64,000 bases of DNA from Sphingomonas aquatilis (GCF_014196115.1 NZ_JACIDB010000004.1:223129-287128); one strand, 5' to 3'; shown: positions 40,153 through 50,171, counted from the stretch's first letter. Made by a program: numbers and translations. The notes: generated by a model not told the origin, from the sequence alone.

Positions 40153-40653
40153 ATGCGCGTTACGTCCGTCGCCCTTGCCGCTGCGCTGACCCTCGTCTGC
40201 GTGTCCACCTCGCTCAGCGGCCAGCGTCCCGACGACCAGATCGACGCGCGGTCGTTGCAATTGCTGAGCGAAGGACGTTCCGCCAAAGCTGCCGGCAATC
40301 TCGATCAGGCGACGGACCTGCTCGAAACCGCCCTCGCGGTCGATCCGCGCAACCGTCAGGCGTTTATCACGCTGGCGCAGGTCGCCGAAACGCGTGGGCT
40401 ACCCGGCAAGGCGATCCGCCTGTATCGCGAGGCGCTGACGCTCGAGCCCAACGATGTCGCCGCATTGCGCGGGCAGGGCGAGGCGCTGGTGATGAAGGGC
40501 GCCGTCGCGGTGGCGAAGGGCAACCTCGCCAAGATCCGCACGCTCTGCAAGGGCGCCTGCCCGGAGGCCAACGAACTCGCCGCCGTGATCGCCAAGGGCC
40601 CGCCGGTGACGACGGCACAGAACGACGCGAAGCCGGCGACCGCCAAGCCCTAA
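40153..40653 (+). CDS. Exported tetratricopeptide repeat protein
   Basis: This is a 166-residue protein with a signal peptide ([23 protein letters not shown]) and two or three TPR units (about 40-125: [22 protein letters not shown], then [26 protein letters not shown]). The C-terminus is low-complexity. It is probably periplasmic and mediates protein-protein contacts, but no partner is evident. The ATG is preceded by GGAG; the upstream GTG is poorer. It is convergent with rsmA, overlapping by four bases at the stops. Confidence 0.8.
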   Translation: MRVTSVALAAALTLVCVSTSLSGQRPDDQIDARSLQLLSEGRSAKAAGNLDQATDLLETALAVDPRNRQAFITLAQVAETRGLPGKAIRLYREALTLEPNDVAALRGQGEALVMKGAVAVAKGNLAKIRTLCKGACPEANELAAVIAKGPPVTTAQNDAKPATAKP

Positions 40654-41504
40654 GCGCCGGCGCCGACCTCCCGCGCGAGGGCGACGAACTCCGCGACGCT
40701 CACCGTTTCCGCCCGCCGGGTGGCGTCCATACCAAGCCGCTCGAGCGCGGCGAGCGCGCCCGGCACGCCCTTCAGGCTTTGGCGCAACATCTTGCGCCGC
40801 TGGCCGAAGGCCGCAGCCGTCACCCGCTCCAGCACGCGCACATCAACGCCGTCCGGCGCTTCGCCCGGCACGATATGCACCACGGCCGACATCACCTTGG
40901 GCGGCGGGGTGAAGGCCGAGCGATGCACCGGCATCGCGATCCGCGCGGTCGAGCGCCACTGGCTCAGCACCGCGAGCCGGCCATAGGCATCGTCCCCGGC
41001 GTCGGCGACGATCCGGTCCGCCACCTCCTTCTGGAACATCAGCGTGCAGGATTGCCACCACGGCTGCCAGTCACTGGTCAACCAGCCGACCAGCAGCGCG
41101 GTGCCAACGTTATAGGGGAGGTTCGAGACGATATGCGGCCGCCCCGCGAACAGCGTCGGCGCGTCGATTTCCAGCGCGTCGCCCTCGATGACGTGCAGCT
41201 TGCCCGGATAGGCTTCACCGAGTTCGGCCAGCGCTGGGATACAGCGCCGGTCGCGCTCGATCGCGGTCACCTGCGCCCCCGCCGCCAGCAGCGTCCGCGT
41301 CAGACCACCGGGACCGGGGCCAACCTCCAGCACCTCGGCGCCTGCAAGAGGGCCCGGCACCGCCGCGATGCGGGCGAGCAACTGCCCATCGAACAGGAAA
41401 TTCTGCCCCAGCGCCTTGCTGGCGCTCAAACCGTGCCGGGCGATGACGTCGCGCAAGGGGGGCAGGGTCGGCGCAGGCGCACCGGTCGCCGGGGCATCGC
41501 TCAT
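40650..41504 (-). CDS. rsmA: 16S rRNA dimethyladenosine transferase
   Basis: This 284-residue KsgA/RsmA dimethylates two adjacent adenosines near the 3' end of 16S rRNA (A1518/A1519 in E. coli). It has [10 protein letters not shown] (about 34-43), the SAM motif [16 protein letters not shown], and the catalytic NLPY motif in [14 protein letters not shown]. The ATG overlaps the pdxA stop by four bases. It is the last gene of the lptD-surA-pdxA-rsmA operon, an order shared with E. coli and other Proteobacteria. Confidence 0.95.
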   Translation of the reverse strand: MSDAPATGAPAPTLPPLRDVIARHGLSASKALGQNFLFDGQLLARIAAVPGPLAGAEVLEVGPGPGGLTRTLLAAGAQVTAIERDRRCIPALAELGEAYPGKLHVIEGDALEIDAPTLFAGRPHIVSNLPYNVGTALLVGWLTSDWQPWWQSCTLMFQKEVADRIVADAGDDAYGRLAVLSQWRSTARIAMPVHRSAFTPPPKVMSAVVHIVPGEAPDGVDVRVLERVTAAAFGQRRKMLRQSLKGVPGALAALERLGMDATRRAETVSVAEFVALAREVGAGA

Positions 41505-42496
41505 GCCCGAGCGCGCCGGTCCGCCGCCTGCCCCGCCATCGCGATCGCCGCGATCATCGCACCGGGATGCGCCCGGTCGCTGCCCGCCAGATTGAACGCG
41601 GTGCCATGATCGGGCGAGGTCCGCACGATCGGCAGGCCCAGCGTCATGTTGACGCCCTCGTCGAAATGGAGCGTCTTGATCGGCACCAGCGCCTGATCGT
41701 GATAGCAGCACAAAGCCGCATCATAATGTTTGCGTGCGCGGGCATGGAACAGCGTGTCGGCCGCGAACGGCCCGGTGGCGTCGATGCCCTCGGCGCGGAG
41801 CTGCGCGATCGCAGGCTCCAGAATGTCGATCTCCTCGCGTCCGATCGTCCCGCTCTCGCCCGCATGCGGATTGACGCCGGCAAAGGCCAGGCGCGGCGCG
41901 GCAATGCCGAAGTCGCGCCGCAGGGCGGTCGCGGTCGTCCGTGCCTTCGTCACGAGCAGATCCACCGATAGCAGCGACGGCACCGCCGCCAGCGGCACAT
42001 GCGCGGTCAGCGGCACGACGCGCAGCGACGGCCCCGCCAGCATCATCACCGCATCCTCGGCGGCCACGCCGCAGCGTTCGGCGACGAATTCCGTCTGCCC
42101 CGGCTGGTTGAAGCCGATGCCGTAGAGTTGCGCCTTGGAGACCGGTCCCGTGACCAACGCCTTCGCTGCGCCACGCTGTGCGAGCGCGATCGCGCATTCC
42201 AGCGCGCTCAGCGCGGCCCGCGCGCCGGAAATCGTGGCCGTGCCCGGCACCACGTCTCCAGCGGGCTCGACCGCCAAAACCGGAAGCGCCCGATCGAACA
42301 CGACGGGCGCCTCGGCGATGTCGTCGATCACTTCGATCGGGCCATCCCACACACGCGCGACGGCGCCGGCATCGCCGACCATCGCAAAGGGCGGCAGGCT
42401 GCGCAGCGTGCGCACCACCCAGCTCTTGGCGATGATCTCCGGGCCGACCCCCGCGGGGTCGCCCATCGCAATCGCCAGCGCCGCCCCGCCCGTCAT
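41501..42496 (-). CDS. pdxA: 4-hydroxythreonine-4-phosphate dehydrogenase
   Basis: This 331-residue enzyme of the DXP-dependent pyridoxal phosphate pathway oxidises and decarboxylates 4-phosphohydroxy-L-threonine. Signatures are [14 protein letters not shown] at the N-terminus, [14 protein letters not shown], the metal-binding His residues in the [14 protein letters not shown] region, and [14 protein letters not shown] near the C-terminus. The ATG at 42496 follows the surA stop after one base. Normal length (E. coli 329). Confidence 0.95.
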   Translation of the reverse strand: MTGGAALAIAMGDPAGVGPEIIAKSWVVRTLRSLPPFAMVGDAGAVARVWDGPIEVIDDIAEAPVVFDRALPVLAVEPAGDVVPGTATISGARAALSALECAIALAQRGAAKALVTGPVSKAQLYGIGFNQPGQTEFVAERCGVAAEDAVMMLAGPSLRVVPLTAHVPLAAVPSLLSVDLLVTKARTTATALRRDFGIAAPRLAFAGVNPHAGESGTIGREEIDILEPAIAQLRAEGIDATGPFAADTLFHARARKHYDAALCCYHDQALVPIKTLHFDEGVNMTLGLPIVRTSPDHGTAFNLAGSDRAHPGAMIAAIAMAGQAADRRARA

Positions 42497-42497
42497 A

Positions 42498-43865
42498 TCA
42501 ACGATACTCGATGACCGCGTCACGACGCAGGTCGCGCAGCTTGCTCTGCGCGCGCAGGTTGACGCGCTGCTGCTCCAGCTGACCCTGGATCTGGGCAGCG
42601 CCCGGCACCACAGAGGCCTGCGGATCGTCACGACCGCACAGCACCAACGCGCGCACGCCTTCGGTCGGCGAACCGAACGGTGGGGTCGCCTGACCGACCT
42701 GCATCTTCAGCAGAATTTCCTGAAGTGGCGCGGGCAGGTCGCGGATGCGGATCGAATCGTTATCGACCACTTCGGCGCCGATGCCGGCAGCAATCTTTTC
42801 CACGGTGCCGCAGCCCTGGATCGATTGCACCGTCTTGGCGAAGGTCGCGGCGCGTGCCGAGGCCTGCGCCTGCGTCGTGCCCGCCGGGAAGGCGACGGTC
42901 AGCTGCTTCAGGCTCAGCTTCGCATCGCGCGGATCGGCCGCACCGATCGTCCGCTTGTCGGTGAGGTACAGGATCGAAAAGCCGCCCGGCGTTTCGATCG
43001 GGCCGGCGATCTGGCCGACCTGCATCTGCTGCGTCGCCTCTGCGAGCGGCTGCGGCAGCGTGACGAGGCGGATCCAGCCGAGATCGCCACCGACGCCGCG
43101 CGTCGAGGCTTCGGAATAGTTGCGCGCGAACAGTTCGAAGGGCTGCTGCGCCTTCTGGATTTCGCCGATGATCTGCTTGGCCTTGGCGAACACCTGCGCG
43201 CGATTCGCGTCATTGGCGCTCAGGTAGATTTCCTTGAGGTTATATTCCTCGGTGCCGCGCGATGCCTCGATCCGCTTCTGGATCGCCGACACCTCTTCGT
43301 CGCCGACGTTGACGAACGGCTCGATCTTGCGGCGCAGGTAACGGCTCCAGGCCAATTCGCCCTCGATCGCACGACGCAGCGAGCGTTCCGACGAGCCCGC
43401 CTTGCGCAACGCGACGCGCAGCTGCGGCACGGTCATGTTGAACCGCTTGGCAAGGCCCGCCTCGCTCTGGTCGAGCTCGGCCTGTGTCACGGTGATTTCG
43501 GCGCTCTTCGCCTCCTGGATTTCCAGCGTCTCGTCGATCAGCTGGCGCAGGATCTGGAGCTTGAACTCGTCGATCTGGTCGGGCGGGGGCGTGCGGCCGC
43601 CATTGTTGAAGACGGTGAGCGCCAGGCGCTGGTCGACGTCGGTGCCGGTGATGACCGTGTCGTTGACGATCGCGGTCGGCTTGCGGATGTTGGGGTCGAG
43701 CTTGCCGAAAATCTGCAGGTTCGCGGGGATGTTCAGGTTCGTGTCGGGCACCTGCTGATCGGCGACCGTCTGCGCGATCGCGCCGGTGCTGAAAGCGGCC
43801 AGCGCGGTCCAGCCGAGCAGGCGCACGGCCTTGCCGCGGAGATTGCGTCGAATGTTGTGCGTCAC
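42498..43865 (-). CDS. surA: Periplasmic peptidyl-prolyl isomerase/chaperone SurA
   Basis: This 455-residue protein has a signal peptide (hydrophobic near 14-31, ending AIAQ), a SurA N-terminal chaperone domain (about 60-190; IVNDTVITGTDVDQRL), and parvulin domains recognisable by YSEASTRGVGGDLGWI (near 253) and the second, degenerate copy around 330-420. It escorts outer-membrane proteins, among them LptD, encoded directly upstream. The start is a GTG with a weak GGAA site. It is in one operon with lptD, pdxA and rsmA. Confidence 0.9.
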   Translation of the reverse strand: MTHNIRRNLRGKAVRLLGWTALAAFSTGAIAQTVADQQVPDTNLNIPANLQIFGKLDPNIRKPTAIVNDTVITGTDVDQRLALTVFNNGGRTPPPDQIDEFKLQILRQLIDETLEIQEAKSAEITVTQAELDQSEAGLAKRFNMTVPQLRVALRKAGSSERSLRRAIEGELAWSRYLRRKIEPFVNVGDEEVSAIQKRIEASRGTEEYNLKEIYLSANDANRAQVFAKAKQIIGEIQKAQQPFELFARNYSEASTRGVGGDLGWIRLVTLPQPLAEATQQMQVGQIAGPIETPGGFSILYLTDKRTIGAADPRDAKLSLKQLTVAFPAGTTQAQASARAATFAKTVQSIQGCGTVEKIAAGIGAEVVDNDSIRIRDLPAPLQEILLKMQVGQATPPFGSPTEGVRALVLCGRDDPQASVVPGAAQIQGQLEQQRVNLRAQSKLRDLRRDAVIEYR

Positions 43866-43948
43866 GTCGTTCCGTTACCCCAAAAAGCGCGGGCGCGCCG
43901 CAGCACGGCCTTGCGGCCCGTCTTGCCCCGTCGCAGCTGAACTTCGGC

Positions 43949-46201
43949 TTAGCGGCCGAGGTTGGTCAATGCCAGCGTCAACAGGAAGCTGTTGCCCGAG
44001 CGGGCGTCGCCCGTATCCTGATAATCGCGGCGCCACGTTGCCCCCAGCCGGATGCAATCGTCCTCGTACTGCACACCGATACGGTGGCGGATCGGATCGA
44101 ATCCGTCGGACAGCGACAACGGGTCTTCGTTGCGGTCGGTCAGATCGATGACGGTCGACCCGAACGCCGACCAGAAGCGTGCGAACTGGACGCGGCCGGC
44201 AAGGCGCAATTCCTCGCGATCCTGCAAATCCTCGATCTCGGGGAAGATATTGCGGTTGAGCCGCAGATAGCCCGCCATGACATAGGTGGAGCGCGATCCG
44301 ATCGTCGCATCCACTTCGTTGCGGCGCACGGCCAGCCCGTCCTTGTCGAGGCGGTAACGATGCGTGATCGACACGAAATCGCGGATGCGCAGCGTCGTCC
44401 GGCCGACGATGTCGGAAAAGCGATCCGACAGGCCCGTGCCGCTCGGCAGGATGGTCGGCCGTTCCGACAGGCGATAGCTCTGGCCGATCACCGCATCCAG
44501 CGTCGCGCCGGGCAGCGCGACGGACCATTCCGCGCCATAGGTCGCGCGGCTGCTGTCCTCGAACCGGTCGTACCCGGCAAAGCGATTGAGCGCGAACAGG
44601 TTCGAATCCTCGAGGTCGACGGCCCGCGCATCCTCGTTCGGCACGGCGAGGTTCGCGATCCGCGGCGCACCGACGATCTGCACCCGTGGCGTCAGGCGCT
44701 GCGTGCCGCCCAGGAAGCTACCGACGAACGGCCACTTCACATCCACCGCCACCGCACCGATCGCGCGCGTCTGGAACCCCTCCAGCCCACGATAGCTGGC
44801 GACGCTGGTCAGCTGCGTATCATGCGTGTTGTACGCGTCGAGACGGGCATAGCCGGTCAGCGTCACTTCCTGGCCCCAATTGGTCAGGCGACGAAGGTCC
44901 CACTGGCCCGCGACGAACGCGCGCTGCGTATCCTGCCCGGCGGTGCGGGTGAGGGCGAGCGTGTTGGCCTGAAGCTGAAAGCGCCCGCCGGCCAGGTCCA
45001 TCCGCTTGCGGAAATCGAGCTCGGGCAGCGCGATCGGCTGCGTCCCCTGCGGATCGTTGACGCGCATCGACTGCACGTACCAGCCGGTCAGCGCGAAATA
45101 GGTATTGGGGTCGATCCGCTCCAGCGACGCCGTCGTGCGCAGCCGGTCGTCGCGCGAGATGTTGTAGCGGCGCAGGAACGTGCGGTCGCTCGCCAGGCGC
45201 ACCGATCCGCTGACGCTCCAATAGGGCGACAGCTGATAGCGGGCGACGCCATCGATATAGCCGCGCAAGGCGCGCTCGGTATCGGTCGGAGTGATCGTGA
45301 CCAGATCGTCGCTGCGCCGGCTTTCGGTGCCATAGGCCGTGATGCGGAAGGCGCCGTTGGTGCCGAGCGCCTCATATTGCGCCTCCATCATCGGCAAGAC
45401 GGCCGAGAAGACGTGCGGCGTCAGCGTCAGCCCCTTGTTGGGCGCGAGCCGGAAATAATAGGGCGCGACCAGTTCGAGGCCGTTGACCCGGTCGAGCTGG
45501 AAATCGGGCGCCAGCAGGCCGCTTTCCGCCTTGCCGCCGATCGGCAGGGAGAAGGCGGGCAGGGGAAGCGCGGGTAGGCCGAACAGATGGAATTGGCCGC
45601 CGCCGAAATACACGCGCTCGCGATCCGGGCGATAGGTGATGCGGATCGCCGTGATCTTCCACGACGGCTCCTTGGGGCAGCCTTGCGGATTGGTCACAGT
45701 GCAGGGCGTATAGGCGGCCTTGTCGAGCTGGAGCGTGCCGTCGGCGTAGCGCTGCCCGCGCTCGGCCGCCATGCGCCCGCCCTGTTCCAGCACGACGAGC
45801 ATATTCTCGACGACGCCGTCCTTCATCGAATCGGTCAGCTCGATCGAATCGCCGTAGGCAACGTCACCTTCCGGGTTGGTGACCGCGATATTGCCGGTGG
45901 CGACGACACGCCCGGTCTTCCGGTTCCACACCACCTTGTCGGCGCGCAGGCGATCGCCCTGCCGGAACATCCGCACGTCGGTCAGTGCGGTGACGATGTC
46001 GGTGTTCGTATCATATTCCAGGCTGCCGGCGCTGAACTGCACCTGCTCGGCATCGTTGGGCTTGGCCGCAGGCGCAGACAGAGCCGGATCGCTGGAGGAC
46101 GGCGGCGCGACGGGGCGGCTCTGCAGGTCCTGCGCATGCGCCGATCCGGCGAACAGGGTCGCGGCGAGCGCACAGCCGGCCAGTAGGTCGAAACGCAACA
46201 C
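43949..46201 (-). CDS. lptD: LPS-assembly outer-membrane protein LptD
   Basis: This 750-residue protein inserts lipopolysaccharide into the outer leaflet together with LptE. It has a signal peptide (FDLLAGCALAATLFAGSAHA), an OstA/LptA-like beta-jelly-roll (about 45-190; AGSLEYDTNTDIVTALTDVRM, VVWNRKTGRVVATGNI) and a 26-strand-type beta-barrel to the C-terminus (LTLALTNLGR). The C-Y-T-P-C-T-type Cys pair region (AAYTPCTVTNPQGCPKEP) is present. The GTG at 46201 was chosen; an ATG 138 bases earlier would add an odd Arg-rich extension. Divergent from pepA. Confidence 0.9.
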   Translation of the reverse strand: MLRFDLLAGCALAATLFAGSAHAQDLQSRPVAPPSSSDPALSAPAAKPNDAEQVQFSAGSLEYDTNTDIVTALTDVRMFRQGDRLRADKVVWNRKTGRVVATGNIAVTNPEGDVAYGDSIELTDSMKDGVVENMLVVLEQGGRMAAERGQRYADGTLQLDKAAYTPCTVTNPQGCPKEPSWKITAIRITYRPDRERVYFGGGQFHLFGLPALPLPAFSLPIGGKAESGLLAPDFQLDRVNGLELVAPYYFRLAPNKGLTLTPHVFSAVLPMMEAQYEALGTNGAFRITAYGTESRRSDDLVTITPTDTERALRGYIDGVARYQLSPYWSVSGSVRLASDRTFLRRYNISRDDRLRTTASLERIDPNTYFALTGWYVQSMRVNDPQGTQPIALPELDFRKRMDLAGGRFQLQANTLALTRTAGQDTQRAFVAGQWDLRRLTNWGQEVTLTGYARLDAYNTHDTQLTSVASYRGLEGFQTRAIGAVAVDVKWPFVGSFLGGTQRLTPRVQIVGAPRIANLAVPNEDARAVDLEDSNLFALNRFAGYDRFEDSSRATYGAEWSVALPGATLDAVIGQSYRLSERPTILPSGTGLSDRFSDIVGRTTLRIRDFVSITHRYRLDKDGLAVRRNEVDATIGSRSTYVMAGYLRLNRNIFPEIEDLQDREELRLAGRVQFARFWSAFGSTVIDLTDRNEDPLSLSDGFDPIRHRIGVQYEDDCIRLGATWRRDYQDTGDARSGNSFLLTLALTNLGR

Positions 46202-46362
46202 GATGATCCCGGCACCCTTTTCCGTACACCACGGCCTCGCCCTGATCGACGCCGCACGTCTGCCGCCTATCGCACCCCTGATGCGCACCTGCAATCGTTG
46301 TGCTTCACCACCTGCGATCCTAGATCGGGCATCAGTCATAGTCGTTGTCGGAAAGTCGAAAG

Positions 46363-47835
46363 ATGCAGATTGCCTTCACCTCCACTGCGCCGAGCGCGCC
46401 CGCCATTCTGGCGCTTCCAATCGACAAGGATGCTGTCGGTCGCGGGCAATGGGGCGGTCTGGATGAAGGTCATCGCGCGATCGCCGATGCCGCGGCCAAG
46501 GCGGCACGGTTCGACGGCGAGGCCGGCGCGATCGTCGAACTGTTCGTCGCGGATGACGGTCAGGCAAAGCAGCTGCTGTTGGTCGGCGTCGGATCCGGTG
46601 ACGAAGCCGGCTGGAGCAAGGCGGGCGGCGCGCTGGTCGCGCGGTTGCTGACCTCGGGTGCGACCGAATTGGTCGCCGACCTGAGCGGCGCGGACGCCAC
46701 CCCGCAGGCCGCCGCGCGTTTCGCCGCCGCCGCCGCCCAGCGCGCATGGCGCTACGATCATTATCGCACCAAGCTGACCGACAAGCAGAAGGTGAGCCTG
46801 ACCACGCTGACGATCGCCGGGGCCCCCGACGGCACCGACGCCGCATGGGCCGCCCAGGACGCCGTGACGCAGGGCCTCGAACTCACCCGCAACCTCGTCG
46901 CCGCGCCGCCCAACATCCTCTACCCCGAAACCTTCGTCGAGCAGGTCCGCGAATCGGTCGAGGGATTGGGCCTCGAGATCATCGTCCTTGGCGAGGACGA
47001 GATGCGCGAACATGGCATGGGCGCGTTGCTCGGCGTCAGCCAGGGGTCGGTGCGCGACGCACGCATTCTGGCGCTCAAGTGGAACGGCGCAGGCGAGGGC
47101 GATCCCACGCTCGCGCTGGTCGGCAAGGGCGTGACGTTCGACACCGGCGGCATCTCGCTGAAGCCCGGCGCGGGCATGGAAGACATGAAGTGGGACATGG
47201 GCGGCGCCGGTGCGGTCGCGGGCACGATGAAGGCGCTCGCCGCGCGCAAGGCGAAGGTCAACGTCGTCGGCGTGATGGGCCTCGTCGAGAACATGCCCGA
47301 CGGCAACGCGCAGCGCCCCGGTGACGTCGTGACCTCCATGTCCGGCCAGACGATCGAAATCCTCAACACCGATGCCGAAGGGCGGCTGGTGCTGTGCGAT
47401 GCGATCACCTGGACGCAGAAGACGTTCCGGCCGAAGACCATCATCGATCTCGCCACGCTGACCGGCGCGATGATCGTCAGCCTGGGCAACGAATATGGCG
47501 GCCTGTTCTCCAACGACGACGGCCTTGCCGACAAGCTGCTCGCCGCCGGCACGGCGACCGGCGACAAATTGTGGCGCTTCCCGCTGTCCGACACGTACAA
47601 CAAGCTGATCGATTCCCCGATCGCCGACATGAAGAACGTCGGCCCGCGCGGCGCCGGTTCGATCACCGCGGCGCAGTTCATCCAGCGCTTCGTCGATGAG
47701 GGCGTGCATTGGGCGCACCTCGACATCGCCGGCATGGTATGGAGCGACAAGGCCGCCGCGACCTACGACAAGGGCGCGACGGGCTATGGCGTGAAGCTGC
47801 TCGACCGCCTCGTCGCGGAGCATTTCGAAGGATAA
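46363..47835 (+). CDS. pepA: Leucyl (cytosol) aminopeptidase
   Basis: This 490-residue M17 aminopeptidase releases N-terminal residues from peptides using two metal ions. Signatures are LVGKGVTFDTGGISLKPG (metal-binding Lys and Asp), MKWDMGGAGAV, and the family signature NTDAEGRLVL. An N-terminal macro-like domain precedes the catalytic half. PepA is cytoplasmic and hexameric; in E. coli it also binds DNA. The ATG is preceded by GGAAAG. It is followed after 53 bases by holC, as in many Proteobacteria. Confidence 0.95.
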   Translation: MQIAFTSTAPSAPAILALPIDKDAVGRGQWGGLDEGHRAIADAAAKAARFDGEAGAIVELFVADDGQAKQLLLVGVGSGDEAGWSKAGGALVARLLTSGATELVADLSGADATPQAAARFAAAAAQRAWRYDHYRTKLTDKQKVSLTTLTIAGAPDGTDAAWAAQDAVTQGLELTRNLVAAPPNILYPETFVEQVRESVEGLGLEIIVLGEDEMREHGMGALLGVSQGSVRDARILALKWNGAGEGDPTLALVGKGVTFDTGGISLKPGAGMEDMKWDMGGAGAVAGTMKALAARKAKVNVVGVMGLVENMPDGNAQRPGDVVTSMSGQTIEILNTDAEGRLVLCDAITWTQKTFRPKTIIDLATLTGAMIVSLGNEYGGLFSNDDGLADKLLAAGTATGDKLWRFPLSDTYNKLIDSPIADMKNVGPRGAGSITAAQFIQRFVDEGVHWAHLDIAGMVWSDKAAATYDKGATGYGVKLLDRLVAEHFEG

Positions 47836-47848
47836 GCCACAGCGATGC

Positions 47849-47885
47849 GGGGGTGGAGCCATGCCCTTCGGCAGGCTACACCCCC
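47849..47885 (+). repeat. Long stem-loop between pepA and holC
   Basis: GGGGGTGGAGCC (47849-47860) pairs with GGCTACACCCCC (47874-47885) with one mismatch, and the loop itself contains TGCC/GGCA around CTTC. It ends three bases before the holC ATG, leaving no visible ribosome-binding site outside the stem. It may be a terminator for pepA, a REP-like element, or a translational control structure. Confidence 0.55.
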
Positions 47886-47888
47886 GGC

Positions 47889-48329
47889 ATGCAGGTCGAC
47901 TTTTACCACCTCACCGCGACGCCCCTCGACCGCGCGCTGCCGCAGATTGCGGCGAAGGTCGTGGAAAGCGGCGCGCGTCTGCTGATCGTCAGCGCGCGCA
48001 ACGAGCAACGGGCCGATCTCGACCGCCTGCTGTGGACCTACCGCCCCGACAGCTTCCTGCCGCACGCGCAGGCGGGGGCTGGGGATGACAGCGTACAGCC
48101 GGTGCTGCTGGCGCCCGCGGTCACGCCGGCCAACGATGCCCGCCACGTCGCGCTGGTCGACGGCCTGTGGCGCGACGAGGCCCTGGCCTTCGATCGCGCC
48201 TTCCACTTCTTCGAGGACGAGCACATCGGCGCCGCGAGAGAGGCTTGGCGTGCGCTCGGTGGCCGCGATGGGGTGGAGCGGCGCTATTGGAAACAGTCCG
48301 ATACCGGCCGTTGGGAACAGGCCGCCTGA
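47889..48329 (+). CDS. holC: DNA polymerase III subunit chi
   Basis: This 146-residue chi subunit connects the clamp-loader to single-strand-binding protein in the replisome. The family pattern is clear: FYHLTATPLDRALPQIAAKVV at the N-terminus, LLIVSARNEQRADLDRLLWTYRPDSFLPH in the middle, and DRAFHFFEDEHIGAAREAWR near the end. The ATG at 47889 gives family length. Gene order pepA-holC is conserved widely. No SD is seen, and the stem-loop immediately upstream probably influences translation. Confidence 0.9.
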   Translation: MQVDFYHLTATPLDRALPQIAAKVVESGARLLIVSARNEQRADLDRLLWTYRPDSFLPHAQAGAGDDSVQPVLLAPAVTPANDARHVALVDGLWRDEALAFDRAFHFFEDEHIGAAREAWRALGGRDGVERRYWKQSDTGRWEQAA

Positions 48330-48349
48330 ACCCGAAGCGGTTGCAAAGC

Positions 48350-48373
48350 CGCCGCCCCGCGACTAGGGCGGCG
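48350..48373 (+). terminator. Stem-loop after holC
   Basis: CGCCGCCC (48350-48357) pairs perfectly with GGGCGGCG (48366-48373) over an eight-base loop, followed by CCACTTTC. Likely terminator of the pepA-holC unit, though the T-run is short. Confidence 0.5.
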
Positions 48374-48416
48374 CCACTTTCAAACCCCTCCCAAATCACA
48401 GGAGCCCGTGACCATC

Positions 48417-48839
48417 ATGGCCGCGACCCGTACCTTTTCGATCATCAAGCCCGACGCTACCCGCCGCAACCTGACCGGCGCGGTCACCAAGATGCTGGAG
48501 GACGCCGGTCTGCGCGTCGTCGCGTCGAAGCGTATCCACATGACCCGCGAGCAGGCCGAGGGCTTCTACGCGGTCCATAAGGAGCGCCCCTTCTTCAACG
48601 ATCTGGTCGAGTTCATGATCTCGGGTCCGGTCGTCGTGCAGGTGCTCGAGGGCGAGAACGCGATGCAGCGTAACCGCGACATCATGGGCGCGACGAACCC
48701 GGCGAATGCCGAGGCCGGCACGATCCGCAAGGAGCTCGCCGAGTCGATCGAGGCCAACACGGTCCACGGTTCGGATTCGGACGAAAACGCCGAAATCGAG
48801 ATCGCCTACTTCTTCAAGCCCGAAGAGATCGTCGGCTGA
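48417..48839 (+). CDS. ndk: Nucleoside diphosphate kinase
   Basis: This is a 140-residue enzyme that transfers gamma-phosphate between nucleoside di- and triphosphates through a phospho-histidine. [16 protein letters not shown] is at the N-terminus, and the active-site His lies in [13 protein letters not shown] near 115. The ATG at 48417 gives the usual size; a GTG nine bases upstream (48408) sits only three bases after GGAG and is a less likely start. It overlaps the GNAT gene by one base (TGATG). Confidence 0.95.
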   Translation: MAATRTFSIIKPDATRRNLTGAVTKMLEDAGLRVVASKRIHMTREQAEGFYAVHKERPFFNDLVEFMISGPVVVQVLEGENAMQRNRDIMGATNPANAEAGTIRKELAESIEANTVHGSDSDENAEIEIAYFFKPEEIVG

Positions 48840-49360
48840 TGACCGACTGGCGGCTGCGGCGTGCGTCCGTCGAGGATGCGCCCGCGGCCGCTTTGGTTGC
48901 CGGCGCCAGCTTTCTGGCGACTTTCGCCGGCATCCTCGATGGCGCCGACATCGTCGCGCATGTTGCGAAAAATAGCGCGCCCGCGACCTTCGCGGCATGG
49001 ATCGGCGATCCCGGCAGCGTCGTCATGCTTGCGGACCATCCGATCGGCGCGGCCCCCGTCGGCTACAGCGTTTTGACCACGCCCGACCTGCCGGTCGACA
49101 CGCACGGCAGCGATATCGAGCTGCGCCGCATTTACACTTTGCCACTCGCGCAGGGCACCGGCCTTGGTCGCGTCCTCATGCAACGGGCCGTCGCTGACGC
49201 CATCGTGATGGGCAAAACACGCCTGTTGCTCGGCGTGTTGGGCCGTAACGCCCGTGCGCGCGCCTTTTACGAACGGCAAGGCTTCGAGGTCGTCGGAACG
49301 CGCCAATATCGCGTCGGTAGCGCTTTGTGCGATGACGTGATCTACGCACGTCCGCTGTAA
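48839..49360 (+). CDS. GNAT family N-acetyltransferase
   Basis: This 173-residue GNAT protein has the acetyl-CoA-binding motif A in YTLPLAQGTGLGRVLMQRAV (about 101-120, Q/R-x-x-G-x-G/A type) and the C-terminal NARARAFYERQGFEVVGTR strand. The acceptor substrate is unknown; candidates are small amines or N-terminal peptide amines. Start and stop are tightly coupled to ndk (one-base overlap), so the two are expressed together. Confidence 0.85.
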   Translation: MTDWRLRRASVEDAPAAALVAGASFLATFAGILDGADIVAHVAKNSAPATFAAWIGDPGSVVMLADHPIGAAPVGYSVLTTPDLPVDTHGSDIELRRIYTLPLAQGTGLGRVLMQRAVADAIVMGKTRLLLGVLGRNARARAFYERQGFEVVGTRQYRVGSALCDDVIYARPL

Positions 49361-49389
49361 GCCCCCTCCCGACCCTGTCGGGAGGGGGC
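49361..49389. terminator. Bidirectional terminator between GNAT and carbonic anhydrase genes
   Basis: GCCCCCTCCCGAC (49361-49373) pairs perfectly with GTCGGGAGGGGGC (49377-49389) over a CCT loop, a 13-base stem. It starts directly after the GNAT stop codon and separates two convergent genes. T-runs on both sides are short. Confidence 0.75.
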
Positions 49390-49399
49390 CCGTTTGGGC

Positions 49400-50029
49400 T
49401 CAGGCCGGCGCGAACACGCCGTCGTCGTCCATCACGTGCAGCACGCCGTCGGCGATCGCGAAATAGGCGCCGCGTAGCTTCAGCGTGCCCTGCGCCTCGC
49501 GCTTCGCCACGAAGGGGAAGGTGCGCAGGTTGTTCAGACTGACGCGCACCGCCTCATGTTCCATTTCGCGCGAAGCGTCCGGGCCATCGCCATGCTTCGC
49601 GATCACCCGCTCGCGTGCGGCGTCCAGCATTCCGACCCAGTCGGAGATGAACTTGCCCTCGCCGGCCTTCGCATCCTCGAAGCCATGGGTCAGCGCCGCC
49701 TTGCAGCCGCCGCACGATGCGTGGCCCATCACGAGCACCTCGGGCACTTCGAGCTGCGTCACCGCAAACTCCAGCGCTGCGGACACGCCGTGATAGCCGC
49801 CGCCGACCTCATAGGGCGGCACCAGGTTCGCGACGTTGCGCACCACGAAGATTTCGCCGGGCGACGTGTCGAAGATCTGCGACGGATCGACGCGGCTGTC
49901 CGAACAGGCGATCACCATCACCTTCGGGCTCTGGCCGTCCTTCAGTTCGTCCCAGCGCTCGCGCTGTTCCGACCAGCCGGTGTCGCGAAACCGATGATAG
50001 CCACCAATCATGTCGGAAAAGTCGGTCAT
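49400..50029 (-). CDS. Beta-class carbonic anhydrase
   Basis: This 209-residue zinc enzyme interconverts CO2 and bicarbonate. Zinc ligands and catalytic dyad are visible: C42, D44 and R46 in [10 protein letters not shown], and H103/C106 in MGHASCGGC. No signal peptide is present, so it is cytoplasmic and probably supplies bicarbonate to carboxylases. Divergent from lipA with a 142-base gap in which no promoter is obvious by eye. Confidence 0.95.
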   Translation of the reverse strand: MTDFSDMIGGYHRFRDTGWSEQRERWDELKDGQSPKVMVIACSDSRVDPSQIFDTSPGEIFVVRNVANLVPPYEVGGGYHGVSAALEFAVTQLEVPEVLVMGHASCGGCKAALTHGFEDAKAGEGKFISDWVGMLDAARERVIAKHGDGPDASREMEHEAVRVSLNNLRTFPFVAKREAQGTLKLRGAYFAIADGVLHVMDDDGVFAPA

Positions 50030-50171
50030 TGTGCCTCCGTTATGGTCTAGGTCCGGTTCGGCGGGGATAACGCGTTTGCGGCCGACTGGTGCCCGCCCGG
50101 GCGCGTCAGCAAAGCAACGTCACAATCGAGCGATGGTTGTTCCATCCGCCCGACATCGCTATCTCGCCCGA

